Source: Sipunculus nudus (Eukaryota > Annelida > Sipuncula > Golfingiida > Sipunculidae). Taken from it: DNA of 64,000 bases. This document shows, piece after piece, positions 27,701 to 33,426 of this stretch (positions are counted from its first letter, which is position 1; each line of letters opens with the position of its first letter). Made by a program: the position numbers and the translations under genes. Location: assembly GCA_026874595.1 (NCBI GenBank), contig CM049315.1, positions 13,396,664-13,460,663 of the forward strand, given 5' to 3'. The notes beneath the pieces are model-generated. The model made no database searches. It worked only from the letters and a program-made list of their open reading frames with translations, and was not told the origin of the DNA.

Positions 27701-30700
27701 CCAACATGTAACATCCCTGTCATTAAGGGAGCAGGATTCAACAAGAAAGAAAAATTGATCTGTGGTATAGATCTAATATGTCCCATGCCTGTTGTGGAAG
27801 TAGCTCTTCATGAGTTGTATCAATGCTGCCAGTTTGGTGACTGTGCCTCAAATTCTTTTCAAGCTATTGTGTTAACATCATTTTAGTATTATAACCTCTG
27901 TGACCTTGAAAAATATGTCAAGGTCATCCATATTTAAACTTGACCTAATAGACATTAATAGGAAGAAAGTATACAGCATTCATCAATATTTTACATCATG
28001 CAATTATATAAAGTCATGAAACTGTGGTATGACAGAAATGACAGTAAACAAAGTGAAAAATATTCATCTATACAAAAACACATGAACAGCATGCAACTCA
28101 CAAACTTTACTGTAACAGACTATAGCTGGATCAACAGAACCAGAACTTATGGCTAATACTGTTAAAGAAACAGAACTTGATAGAAGATATTTATTCTCAC
28201 CTTCATTAACTAGAATGACTAATGAACCATCAGGTGAAATGGCTACAGCTGTGATGTTCATCTGACTCTCCACAGGAAGAGTCTCAGACTTGTTACTGAA
28301 AAAGATAATGATACGTTATTGACTAGAATGACTAACAAACCATCAGGTGACATGGCTACAGCTGTTATATTCATCTGACTCTCCACGGGAAGAGTCTCTG
28401 ACGTGTTACTGAAACAGAAGATAATGATACTTCATTAACCAGTATGACTTAAAAACCATCAGGGGACATGGCTCTCCACATGAAGAGTCTCTGACTTTTT
28501 ACTGAAACAGAAGATACTTGTACACTAGTTAGTAGGGCTGCTACAACATATCAGCTGTTTCAGAGGATTATAACATGATTATTGATGGCTCTCACAAGAA
28601 TCAATACTAATATTAATATTGCTGACAGGAAGCATTATTAAACCTTACCTTGTAGGGAGAGGAGGTTTTTAGGGTTTATGAGCTTAATTGTGTATCAATA
28701 TCTGTATAAAAAGTTTTATTTGGGGCTTCTTGGATTTTACTAACCTTTTTATTTGACTTTCAAGTGCAAAATCATCTATTACATTTTTTTCTTCACTTTT
28801 CTTTCATCCCTGTTTCTGCCAGATCTCCAAAACTGATTTATTGGCATCATATGTGACATAATTGCACCTGATATTTATTTTTGACCTTGACCTTATTTCA
28901 AAGTTTGTACATTCTACAGCCCATTCCAAATTATCACTCAGTTTGGAGGGTGGAGGGAAGAGGAATGAGAGACAAATATTTTATGCAACATAAAAGTAGT
29001 GCATTCTTAAATTTATATATATTCAACATATCAGTTTATTTTTTGTTCTATTTTTTGTCAGGAGACAGTTGTTAAGGATGTTCATCTTTGGCACAACAGT
29101 GACACATGGAGAAATCATACTTAAGTATGGAGGTTCAGGGTTCAACATTTAACAAGCTTTGAGATTATATTAATAACTGAGGGAACGGACTAAAGCTTTA
29201 CTGTACTGGTCCATGGCATGGACACTGAATATCAATAGAAGTTTATCTCTCACCACATAAGACATCCTGTTTGTTATATTACCAACACACAAGTACAATT
29301 GTTCATAATTAAAATAAAATATATAAGGGTTGAATGGCCCATAATTACTTTTTGAGGTCAAAAATGGTGACCCTGTTGCCAACTGGACTGATGACAGAGT
29401 TTCCATCTGGCGTGAAGGTCAGGTTTCCTTTCCTGTACACAGATCCCAGCAGATTGGAAAACTGTAAAGATAAAATATAATTAAAATGTCATATATAAAA
29501 TAAGGTTACATACAAAGCAAGATATGTATGAAATTTGATTCAGTTTTAAATTTTTTACAGACATGTTACTTAATGTGACTGTCTTGGCAACAGCAAAAGA
29601 CCTTATTCTTTCCTGTGAACATACTGCATATATGACAATACTGGAAACAACTTGAAATTCAAAAATTTAATTGGTATGCTATCAGTTTAAATGACATTGC
29701 TTCACTGGCGCTCCAAGCTACATTTTGCACTGGTTGAAACACAAGCTTCACTAGGCTCTTAGTATCTTCCGGTTGTAACAGAACAATATCTCATTTTCTT
29801 TGCAGTATCCATACTTTCGGATTTAATGATTATTCAGCAGTAATTTTGATCCCACATGAGTCTGTTTTGCTGGAGTCAGGAACATGGCTATCATTAAATA
29901 GTCTGTATCTCATAACTCCATAACGCCAATAAAATAAAGGTACAGTTCTCAGGCATTGCGCATGTCAATTTAACCCCCGGAATAAAAAATTTCTTTTAAG
30001 AAGATAAAATAATACAATTTCTTTCTTATATAGTGCTTTTACCTGTTCAGCAAAACAATTGTTATTATCATGCTTTTCCCTGATCAATGACAATTTTTTA
30101 AAAACATACAAAAAAGGTAAAAAAAAACACCTTCGCACACTGAATTATGAAAAAAGTGCCTGAGAATCCAACCTTTATTTTGGCTTTATACAGTGATAGG
30201 TCCATGAAGCGGGATCCACCTGAATCAGACCCCCGACCCCCCCCCCCCCCCAAACACACACACACCATTACATTGCAGCGGCAACGAGGAATACCCCCTA
30301 AAATAAAGGTAACCCGGTGACACAATATATCAAGATGCATTAGCAATCGGCATGTGATGTATCTTTGTCACTTACTCATGTGACTGGTGTCGGTTGCGGG
30401 ACAACTGTATCACAATTAACATGCCTGTCACAGCTGGGATTGTGACAGGGGCCGAAGTGCTACTCTGTCCTGTAGTGGTACATTTGTACTACTACAGGAC
30501 ACTGGACTGTACCAGTACAGGCCACTGTGCTACCCTTAATCTGGCCAATCATGGGGCTTCATGCCTGACTGGGGGCATAGGAGGAGCAGGGCTACCAGGG
30601 CAATTAGTGTGTCTGGGGCTGGTGCCAGACCTCAAAAGTACACAGTGGTCAGCTGATTATCTGTTTTGTTATAACTGTGGTATTAATATAACAACAACAA

Positions 30701-32889
30701 TAGACATGAACCTCCTTTATTGTGTGCACAGGCAATAGATGAACTCGGAAGTAGGAATCTGTTATACTTTTAAGATAATATTAAAGTTAATGATCAAATC
30801 CACAACTTTTTGTGTGGAATTAGAAGATTTAGACCTCCTTTACCATACCAAAATATTTGAAATATGTGTATTCCCATTTATCTGAAAATTGAAATGTTTA
30901 AAAATTTAATGTTTTGTAATTTATGATTATAGTATTCTATATAGTGAATTGTATTAGAAAAAAAAAATCTATTCATGTTTTGCATTATAATATTAATTTA
31001 TATAAGTTCTTAAAGTTTAACTATATATTAAGGAATGATAGAGTGATTTACAATGGTAAACTACAATTTAGTTTATATTACTTTCATTGAAACTGCACAT
31101 GACAATTAAAACTTTAATTTGTTTGGTAACTGAAACAAAAGACCCTCATTCTCACGAAATAAATGAAAACTAAATATAATCTAAAACTTTACATGATTAT
31201 ATTTAAATTGGGTCTCACTTTTCTAGAAACATTTAGAAATTAGAACTATATGACTTGTAATTAGGCGTCTCTCTGAAGTGTGTCTATGTATGATCAGCAA
31301 TATTTTCATTGGCACAATATCAAAGATATTGTCTTAAACATCAAATCATTATTGATAACTGTTTCATTATATAGGTTCTCAAATATAAGGAAACAATATA
31401 CATATGTAAACAAAATATAATATAAAACATAATATTTTGTAGGCACCTTAATGGGCCGCTCAGCATATGATCACAGGATATACATACGTAAAGAAAATAT
31501 TAAACAAAACAAAATATGGTATATGGCTTGTATTTAGGCGTCTTAATGAAGCGTGCATGGGCCCGCTCAGCATATGATGGCGTCTATAATATGATGGCTT
31601 CTATATGATCGTGTCCATTTTCGTAGTGTCCAAATGAACAGCATCCAGTTAATACAATGGCTTCTTTCTGAACAGCAGATTTTCTATCACTAAATGTTAC
31701 ATATAAACATTTTAAGATACTATGTACTGTATCAACAAAAGATGAGTTAAAATATAATAAAAATGTGTTTTTTATGATTAGATGTATATAGTTATAAGAT
31801 ATAAAAAGATCATTTAAAGCAATTTTTGTCCTAAATTCCAGTTCAACATTTTCATTATGTACAACAAGTATCATATAAGAATCTCTTGCGAATGTTCAGA
31901 TAAAGAAAAGAAATAACCTCTTTTATTATACAACCATTAATGTATTACTATATATATATAAAGGGACGCAATAATTGTATTGTTTTTTTACACAGATCAT
32001 GTATAAAATTATGCATCCATTTTGAATTCATTAAAAGAATCCACAATCAGTTTGGAATAAAACCCCTCCATTATTCTGCAAATCAATCAACCAGTTACCA
32101 TTACACAGACAAGCACATTACACTATACAAAGTACTTCAGTGTTTGGTATGTACAGTTAGCTACAAACACAATATACATAATAAAACATGTAGGCCTGGA
32201 TGTCCACAGATATATTTATGTTTAAGATATTTATTCTGTATATACATATTACAGGTATATATGTATCTATTAATATGGATATCTGAGCACAACAAATACA
32301 ATCTACACACCGTATTACAGTTATATATATGTATCTATGAATATAGCTATAGGAGCACTATTAAAAAAGAGAAGAGAAAAAGAATGAGTGAGAAAGAGAA
32401 ATAAAGGAAGAGAGAAAGAGAGAGAGAAAGAGAACCATAGATTGAGAGACAGAGGGAGAGAAAATGGTAAAAAGAGGAAGTGAGAGAAGGAGGGAGAGAA
32501 AGAAAGAGATAGGGAGAGAGAATGAGAGGCAGGAATAGAGAAGAAGAGAAATGACTATTGTTGTTGTTATCTTAATACTTCAGTTATAACAAAGCAGATA
32601 ATCAGCAGACCACTGACACTGTGTCCTCATCATATGAGGTCTGGCACCAGCCCCAGACACACTAATTGCCCTTGTAGCCCTGCTCCTCCTATGCCCCCAG
32701 TCCAGCCCCATGACTGGCCAGATAAGGGGTAGCACAGTGGCCTGTACTGGTACAGCACAGTGTCCTGTAGTAGTACATTTGTACTACTACAGGACAAGGT
32801 AGCACTTCAGGTACTGTTGGGATTGAGCGATAATAGATTGTTATGAGATTATGTCAAGATAACTGACCCACCTTGTAAGCAAATTTCAT
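419..32889 (-). CDS. PWP2: PWP2 (UTP1), SSU processome WD-repeat protein; 16 coding exons, 3' end outside window
   Basis: PWP2/Utp1 is a nucleolar WD40 scaffold of the UTP-B complex, which binds nascent pre-rRNA for 18S processing. Coding exons in transcript order: 32889-32872, 29461-29349, 28295-28201, 27105-27006, 26041-25898, 24854-24719, 23844-23688, 22167-22104, 21458-21303, 20889-20682, 20431-20283, 19699-19552, 18422-18272, 17635-17455, 1425-1278, 590-419. All have AG acceptors and GT donors, and the phases close exactly over 2140 nt (~713 residues; human PWP2 is about 919). Diagnostic matches to the remembered human protein include MKFAYK at the start, SGLGQLLVWEWQSESYVLKQ, YRNFRTFTSPRP, FEIFVWSMQTGRLL and GVRKGDKSSRHFKPE. 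An acidic/lysine-rich linker (exons 7-8) lies between WD stretches. The C-terminal UTP12-type part lies left of position 1. Very large introns 14 (16 kb) and 1 (3.4 kb) are repeat-filled. It shares a promoter region with ATP6V0C. Confidence 0.96.
530..851 (-). repeat. 161-bp tandem duplication across the PWP2 intron 15/exon 16 border
   Basis: Positions 530-690 and 691-851 are nearly identical copies, 161 bases apart. Each contains the exon 16 acceptor (CATTTTCAG), the first 61 exon bases and about 100 intron bases. The upstream copy (691-751 exon-like) breaks off after GATGAAGGTC. It is therefore a partial exon whose only near donor (AAG|GTCATA) would give 58 bases and break the frame. Confidence 0.9.
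852..1277. other. PWP2 intron 15 remainder
   Basis: AT-rich intron sequence between the duplicated acceptor of exon 16 and the donor of exon 15. No gene or repeat recognised. Confidence 0.6.
1278..1425 (-). CDS. PWP2: PWP2 coding exon 15; its 5' border seeded the 69-bp array
   Basis: Encodes YFSTLCYTADGKCILAGGRS, KNVCIYSVEEQLLIKKFEIT and CNLSLDGTQ, matching human ALCYSADGHSILAGGMSKFV and ILMKRFEISCNLSLD. The acceptor is TTTCTCAG followed by ATACTTC; the donor is GTGAGT. The first ~27 exon bases (1399-1425) and the acceptor are repeated about seventy times immediately upstream. The assigned acceptor is the last of a long series, so which one is really used cannot be read from DNA alone. Confidence 0.95.
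1414..6395 (-). repeat. 69-bp minisatellite array grown from the PWP2 intron 14/exon 15 splice border
   Basis: About seventy head-to-tail units of 69 bases, with some 70-base units. The first steps measured between GTGCTGAA landmarks are 1414, 1483 and 1553. On the minus strand each unit reads TACTTCAGCACTTTGT...CTGTTTCTCAG, meaning the start of exon 15, about 42 intron-like bases, and the exon 15 acceptor. Recurrent variants (GGAAGAAGAA at 1925, 1997, 3525, 3935 and 4356; CAAGAGTACAAGTATGG at 1495, 1785, 2336, 2818, 3374, 3792 and 4491) show higher-order blocks of several units. Since 69 is 3x23, long stop-free frames run on both strands; these are by-products and not evidence of a gene. The array ends at about 6395 with GTAACATGAACTGCC. 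Confidence 0.96.
6449..6965. repeat. 63-bp minisatellite, about 8 units
   Basis: Tandem units containing TAACAGAAGAGTAACACAG and GACAGAAGACACCTAAAAGT. GAAGAG landmarks lie at 6451, 6514, 6577, 6647, 6710, 6773, 6843 and 6906, so the period is 63 with two 70-base units that carry an extra CATACAG. It follows the 69-bp array after about 55 bases and shares the GTAACAC/ACAG style, but not the unit sequence. Confidence 0.93.
6966..7896. other. PWP2 intron 14, no recognised feature
   Basis: Begins with short decayed repeats of an AGTYGCACCCWGACTT type (around 6995-7110), then unique-looking AT-rich intron. No open frame or RNA gene recognised. Confidence 0.5.
7897..10170 (+). mobile_element. Pearl/Helitron-like non-autonomous element with ~278-bp tandem cores
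   Basis: The 5' part (7897-8220: CAAGGCCTACAGGCCTAATG, then GAACCTGTGCA) is nearly identical to 54943-55270, so it is a dispersed element. From about 8222 to 10010 come about six tandem cores of ~278 bases. Each core holds two copies of AGGTGGCGCCACCT or variants (8222, 8481, 8760, 9037, 9315, 9594, 9870, alternating with 8371, 8631, 8910, 9186, 9466, 9740, 9985). Tandem internal cores plus GGAC-type tails in relatives resemble the bivalve pearl family of Helitron-derived elements. The family name is inference. No tail is seen here, so the 3' end may be truncated. Confidence 0.75.
10171..10619. other. PWP2 intron 14, no recognised feature
   Basis: AT-rich, no repeat, RNA gene or conserved frame recognised. 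Confidence 0.5.
10620..13145. repeat. Duplicated blocks with poly-G tracts
   Basis: A block with TTGTTGCAAATAAKATTTT, a TTGTTGACAG...ACACATTTG segment, ATGTATACAGTTG and a poly-G run followed by ATGGGAGTTACAAC occurs at about 10850-11320 and 11890-12420. Decayed pieces recur near 12735-12900 and 13090-13145. Poly-G runs: 17 at 11122-11138, 15 at 12276-12290, 21 at 12813-12833 and 14 at 13105-13118. A GA-rich microsatellite lies at 11645-11725. Confidence 0.75.
13380..14680 (+). mobile_element. Internally duplicated dispersed element with GGAC tail and hairpin end
   Basis: Two diverged copies of a ~430-base block lie at about 13380-13810 and 14055-14500. Shared landmarks are CAGGAAAAAAAYRTGCCATGG, TTTGGGCCCATAACTT and AGTGGTTTTGATAYTAGGCAG. 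The second is followed by GGAC/GGAT tetranucleotides (14592-14635) and TAGCTCAG...CTGAGCTA AAAAT, an 8-base-pair hairpin next to an A-run. The layout matches the other tetranucleotide-tailed elements here. Confidence 0.72.
14783..14848. promoter_or_regulatory. Cluster of TCTAGA/GTCTAGAC palindromes
   Basis: Six TCTAGA cores in 66 bases, four of them with the full 8-base palindrome GTCTAGAC; two overlap as TCTAGACGTCTAGA. GTCTAGAC is the classic optimal Smad3/Smad4 binding sequence. The block could equally be a small expanding palindromic repeat. Function is not shown by sequence. Confidence 0.5.
15120..15635 (+). mobile_element. Pearl/Helitron-like fragment with palindromic core and hairpin-type end
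   Basis: Contains TGTAGGTGGCGCCACCAATG (15144-15163) and TTCAACCTCCTGTAACTCG. It ends in GACGG-rich sequence and CATCGCATAAGCTCACAGG TTCGCTAAAAA (15603-15632). The same order is found at 54440-54930 and 57180-57668. Confidence 0.72.
15636..17454. other. PWP2 intron 14, proximal part
   Basis: Mostly unique-looking intron sequence. A tRNA-like head is listed separately at 15905-15990. Weak internal similarity is visible between 16600-16700 and 16740-16960 (AATTYYAAGATTG; CTTGAAGGATTSTTGAGATAATG). No coding exon recognised. Confidence 0.5.
15905..15990 (-). repeat. Possible tRNA-derived SINE head
   Basis: The reverse strand has TGGTAGATCATTGGGTACC (A-box-like) and GGAGTTCAAGCCCC (B-box-like) at tRNA-like spacing. 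It is diverged from the other SINE heads here, and no second copy of its body was found. Confidence 0.4.
17455..17635 (-). CDS. PWP2: PWP2 coding exon 14
   Basis: Encodes VLSVKFRPDGEELAVATLDA, QITFWNVHSTTQVSSIEGRH and DLGYTRKDTDKITAKKLAAG. It matches human FRPDGAELAVATLNSQITFW and GSIEGRHDLKTGRKELDKIT. It ends two bases into a Lys codon, finished by the first base of exon 15, 16 kb away. The next intron holds the 69-bp array. Confidence 0.97.
17636..18271. other. PWP2 intron 13
   Basis: AT-rich intron with no recognised repeat or RNA gene. Confidence 0.55.
18272..18422 (-). CDS. PWP2: PWP2 coding exon 13
   Basis: Encodes ILSGHEGPISSLSFSNSQAV then LASGSWDKTVKLWDVFVRKG and AKETLCLPAD. SGHEGPIS and SWDKTV.LWD are conserved WD features. 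Acceptor is TTTCAG and donor GTAAGG. Confidence 0.97.
18423..19551. other. PWP2 intron 12 with microsatellite and minisatellite
   Basis: Holds a TA microsatellite at 18748-18776 and the short CATCAGG minisatellite at about 19140-19390; otherwise unremarkable. Confidence 0.6.
19140..19390. repeat. ~18-bp degenerate minisatellite GGTAACATCAGGACACATC
   Basis: Repeats of GTAACATCAGGACACATC and variants (GTGACATCAGG, GTAACATCAGGATAC) run through the block, interrupted by a T-rich stretch at 19205-19245. This repetition explains the low-complexity reading frame on the opposite strand. Confidence 0.8.
19552..19699 (-). CDS. PWP2: PWP2 coding exon 12
   Basis: Encodes RYRNFRTFTSPRPVQFSCLT, then LDHSGEVVVAGGMDTFEIFV and WSMQTGRLLE. 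YRNFRTFTSPRP and FEIFVWSMQTGRLL are identical to the remembered human protein. It ends in phase 0 at GTAAGT. Confidence 0.98.
19700..20282. other. PWP2 intron 11
   Basis: AT-rich intron; nothing recognised. Confidence 0.55.
20283..20431 (-). CDS. PWP2: PWP2 coding exon 11
   Basis: Encodes VKIWNTASGFCFVTFTEHVG then GITGITFNQNGQVVVSSSLD and GTVRAFDLN, one full WD repeat matching human VKVWNTLSGFCFVTFTEH. Donor is GTATAT. Confidence 0.97.
20682..20889 (-). CDS. PWP2: PWP2 coding exon 10
   Basis: Encodes SISDQAIAGAAFNKTGDWLA, CSGLGQLLVWEWQSESYVLK and QQGHFNNMSCLEYSPDGQYI, then ATGGDDGK. This is one of the most conserved PWP2 segments, differing from human at only scattered positions. It ends in phase 0. 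Confidence 0.98.
20890..21302. other. PWP2 intron 9
   Basis: No recognised feature. I looked for a box C/D or H/ACA snoRNA, often hosted by ribosome-biogenesis genes, and saw none I can support. Confidence 0.5.
21303..21458 (-). CDS. PWP2: PWP2 coding exon 9
   Basis: Encodes HSFKESRGEGAPPAKVTCTA, FHKPTHILVTGFQDGAFLLH and EMPDFNLIHSL. The second half matches human FHKKSHLLVTGFASGIFHLH and ELPEFNLIHSL. Confidence 0.95.
21474..21557 (+). mobile_element. Half copy of the TACTGTGGTTGCC MITE
   Basis: Starts TACTGTGGTTAGCTTCATTC and continues to GCAAGGGTTTTAATTTTCC, matching the left terminus of the element at 44555. No right terminus follows, so this is a truncated copy. Confidence 0.6.
22104..22167 (-). 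CDS. PWP2: PWP2 coding exon 8 (linker microexon)
   Basis: A 64-base exon encoding KQSEPKEEEAENKILYKRQS. It has a CATGCAG acceptor and GTAAGA donor and joins exons 7 and 9 with exact phase. Low sequence conservation is expected for this linker; the call rests on splice signals, phase and position. Confidence 0.85.
22168..23687. other. PWP2 intron 7
   Basis: Contains a small tandem duplication around ATCCTAACTGATAAATAT with pyrimidine-rich tails (22635-22680 and 22748-22800) and the short TIR element at 22990-23160. Nothing else recognised. Confidence 0.5.
22990..23160. mobile_element. Short TIR element (MITE) with TACAGTGAA ends
   Basis: The left end TACAGTGAATTCTGTCTGAA and the reverse complement of the right end TACAGTGAAACCTGTATAAA are diverged inverted repeats. 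The 171-base element holds short ACCACCTTAGTAA / AAGACCACCCTGG motifs. Confidence 0.65.
23688..23844 (-). CDS. PWP2: PWP2 coding exon 7 (blade end plus acidic linker)
   Basis: Begins LYTISRNGQLCVWACDTD, the human LYSLSQDGVLCMWQCDTP blade end. It then turns into an acidic, lysine-ended low-complexity linker (EESSEEEEESDEEDGEKTKK type), as the mammalian protein does. Acceptor is TATCAG and donor GTAAGT. Confidence 0.93.
24150..24365. repeat. Dispersed repeat shared with 28978-29195
   Basis: Shares ACATAAAAGTARTGCATTCT, CAACATATCAGTTT, TGTTAAGGAT and GCTTTGAGATTATAT in order with 28978-29195. This copy lies in intron 6, the other in intron 2, same orientation. Confidence 0.75.
24719..24854 (-). 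CDS. PWP2: PWP2 coding exon 6
   Basis: Encodes VFCAGNKDMNTRVFGARRFT then NLIVYAMSGHTDCIVGSHFE and HNSLD. It matches the SKDMSTWVFGAERWDNLIYY region and ESNSLD of human PWP2. It ends in phase 0 at a GTATCC donor. Confidence 0.94.
24855..25897. other. PWP2 intron 5
   Basis: AT-rich intron; no feature recognised. Confidence 0.55.
25898..26041 (-). CDS. PWP2: PWP2 coding exon 5
   Basis: Encodes KKFAVTKENNVLLFHAPGRT, KEFNPFVLQRTFYGAYDETV and CIDWTSDS, near-collinear with the human segment containing APGKKREFNAFVLDKTYFG and YDETTCIDWTDDS. Acceptor is CTTTAG and donor GTAAGA. Confidence 0.96.
26181..26555. mobile_element. MITE with TACTGTGGTTGCC inverted ends
   Basis: The left end TACTGTGGTAGCCTTTTTGT and right end GAAGCCAACCACAGTA are inverted repeats. 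TA at both outer edges fits a TA target-site duplication, as in Tc1/mariner-type elements (inference). Lies in PWP2 intron 4; relatives at 44555-44987 and 62760-63181. Confidence 0.8.
27006..27105 (-). CDS. PWP2: PWP2 coding exon 4
   Basis: Encodes EGEAMLVSLLSRSVLHHYQF then HRPVHAVSFSPDGK, matching the human blade with SVLHHFHFKGSVHSVSFSPDGR. Donor is GTGAGT; it ends two bases into a Lys codon. Confidence 0.94.
27144..27452. mobile_element. MITE with GGTTCTCAGG inverted ends (copy 1)
   Basis: Left end AGTATGGTTCTCAGG and right end TGCCTGAGAACCAAACTT are inverted repeats. The interior AAACATACAAAAAA and TTCAAGAAGATAAAAT are shared with the copy at 29933-30179. No coding capacity. Confidence 0.8.
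27548..27715 (-). repeat. tRNA-derived SINE (family shared with 63190-63365)
   Basis: On the minus strand the head has A-box TGGTTAAGGTGGTGGAC and B-box GGTTTGAACCCC. The body holds GATAGAACCT and ends ACTTCTGGATTATTCC. The copy at 63190-63365 has the same head and body in the same orientation. Confidence 0.8.
28201..28295 (-). CDS. PWP2: PWP2 coding exon 3
   Basis: Encodes NKSETLPVESQMNITAVAIS then PDGSLVILVNE; NKSETLP corresponds to NKSDTLP in human PWP2. Acceptor is TTTTTCAG and donor GTGAGA. Two decayed tandem copies lie directly upstream in transcript direction (28315-28408 and 28430-28501); only this copy keeps both a good donor and the correct phase. Confidence 0.93.
28315..28408 (-). 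pseudogene. Decaying tandem copy of PWP2 exon 3 (copy 2)
   Basis: The reverse strand reads NTSETLPVESQMNITAVAMS then PDGLLVILVNN behind an intact TTTCAG acceptor. It is a close copy of exon 3, but 94 rather than 95 bases long, and its donor region is altered (AACGTATC instead of AAGGTGAG). The one-base loss means inclusion would put exon 4 out of frame. It has no internal stop, so decay looks recent. It could still act as a cryptic or poison exon. Confidence 0.85.
28430..28501 (-). pseudogene. Decayed tandem copy of PWP2 exon 3 (copy 3)
   Basis: This third copy keeps the TTTCAG acceptor and the SETL coding start. It has lost about 23 bases from the middle, which shifts the frame into a stop, and its donor GT is mutated to TA. 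It is the most degraded of the three copies; the acceptors are spaced 113 and 93 bases apart. Confidence 0.82.
28978..29195. repeat. Dispersed repeat shared with 24150-24365
   Basis: Diverged second copy of the intron 6 repeat. No terminal inverted repeats or coding capacity are visible. Confidence 0.75.
29349..29461 (-). CDS. PWP2: PWP2 coding exon 2
   Basis: Encodes FSNLLGSVYRKGNLTFTPDG, then NSVISPVGNRVTIFDLK, the first WD blade of PWP2. Acceptor is TTTACAG and donor GTAATT; it ends after two bases of an Asn codon completed in exon 3. Confidence 0.95.
29933..30179. mobile_element. MITE with GGTTCTCAGG inverted ends (copy 2)
   Basis: The left end AATAAAGGTACAGTTCTCAG and right end CTGAGAATCCAACCTTTATT are inverted repeats. 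Same family and interior as 27144-27452. It lies in PWP2 intron 1, upstream of exon 2. Confidence 0.82.
30237..30251. repeat. Poly-C tract (15 C)
   Basis: A run of 15 C in PWP2 intron 1, a G-run on the coding strand, followed by a short CA repeat. Confidence 0.9.
30453..32809. mobile_element. 2.4-kb foldback-like element with ~255-bp inverted arms
   Basis: Left arm 30453-30706 and right arm 32553-32809 are inverted repeats with small indels; shared landmarks include GAAGTGCTAC at the tips and GGCATAGGAGGAGCAGGGCT. Each arm carries a subterminal hairpin with 16-base arms around ATTT. At 32761-32796 the hairpin is perfect; at 30466-30501 there is one mismatch. A smaller CTGTACCAGTACAG hairpin follows. 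The ~1.85-kb interior is AT-rich with a GA-rich tract (32376-32550) and three short GGCGTCTTAATGAAG-like repeats near 31260-31600. No transposase was recognised, so it is probably non-autonomous. The right tip is only 62 bases from the PWP2 exon 1 donor. Confidence 0.82.
32872..32889 (-). CDS. PWP2: PWP2 coding exon 1 (MKFAYK)
   Basis: Eighteen coding bases from ATG to a GTGGGT donor encode MKFAYK, matching the conserved PWP2 amino end (human MKFAYR). The exon ends in phase 0, as required by exon 2, which opens with FSNLLG. It is too short to stand out as an open frame. It lies 461 bases from the divergent ATP6V0C start codon. Confidence 0.88.
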
Positions 32890-33350
32890 TTTTGGAAGAT
32901 ATGTTATAATTCTTGGTTCCCAAAATTAATCAAAAATTCCTAATCACAATCAGTTTCATATTTATTGGCATTCCACATGATTTTTCTTCTCTCACGTGGA
33001 GAAACAGATCTGGGTTTGGTGGAACACGGCCTTTGATGATGTCATCGAAACTTGCGTAAATAGTCAAGGATCACATGATACCCAAAGGTCAATTCAAAGG
33101 TCAATGATATGAGGATGTGACATCATCTGGCTTACGTACCTACATTTGATGAAACAGCATTTGTGATAGGCCGATTGATGACATGTAATGTTATTCCGAA
33201 CCAATCAGAGACTCCGATGTATAACATCTTCATGTCGGTCGTCAGAATCACATGATTGGTCATTCATCCGCCATCTTCTGTCATTTCGCAGTGGGAGTTT
33301 CTGAGGGAACAGACATTCTGTCCAGTTTGTGATAATTCCACAGAGCCACA
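32890..33350. promoter_or_regulatory. Shared divergent promoter region of PWP2 and ATP6V0C
   Basis: There are 461 bases between the two start codons, so transcription must start from both sides here. Visible motifs: CACGTG E-box 32993-32998; TCACATGA (M-box, reverse TCATGTGA) 33071-33078 and 33248-33255; CRE-like TGATGTCA 33037-33044 and TGACATCA 33118-33125; two AGGTCA half-sites 33086-33091 and 33098-33103; CCAAT 33201-33205 and reversed ATTGG at 33255; YY1-like CCGCCATCTT 33268-33277. No TATA box stands out. V-ATPase genes are known targets of MiT/TFE factors in vertebrates, which bind E-box and M-box sites. Occupancy here is inference. Confidence 0.75.
33268..33277 (+). promoter_or_regulatory. 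YY1-like initiator element
   Basis: CCGCCATCTT fits the YY1 core GCCATNTT. It lies 73 bases before the ATP6V0C start codon, a typical place for a TATA-less start site. The transcription start itself is not determinable here. Confidence 0.45.
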
Positions 33351-33426
33351 ATGTCTAATACTGAACAACCTTTGTATACACCTTTCTTTGGTGTCATTGG
33401 AGCATCGGCTGCTATGGTATTTAGTG
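33351..33426 (+). CDS. ATP6V0C: ATP6V0C coding exon 1
   Basis: ATG after CACAGAGCCACA; encodes the amino end and first part of helix 1, ending one base into an Ala codon before GTAAGT. Confidence 0.96.
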
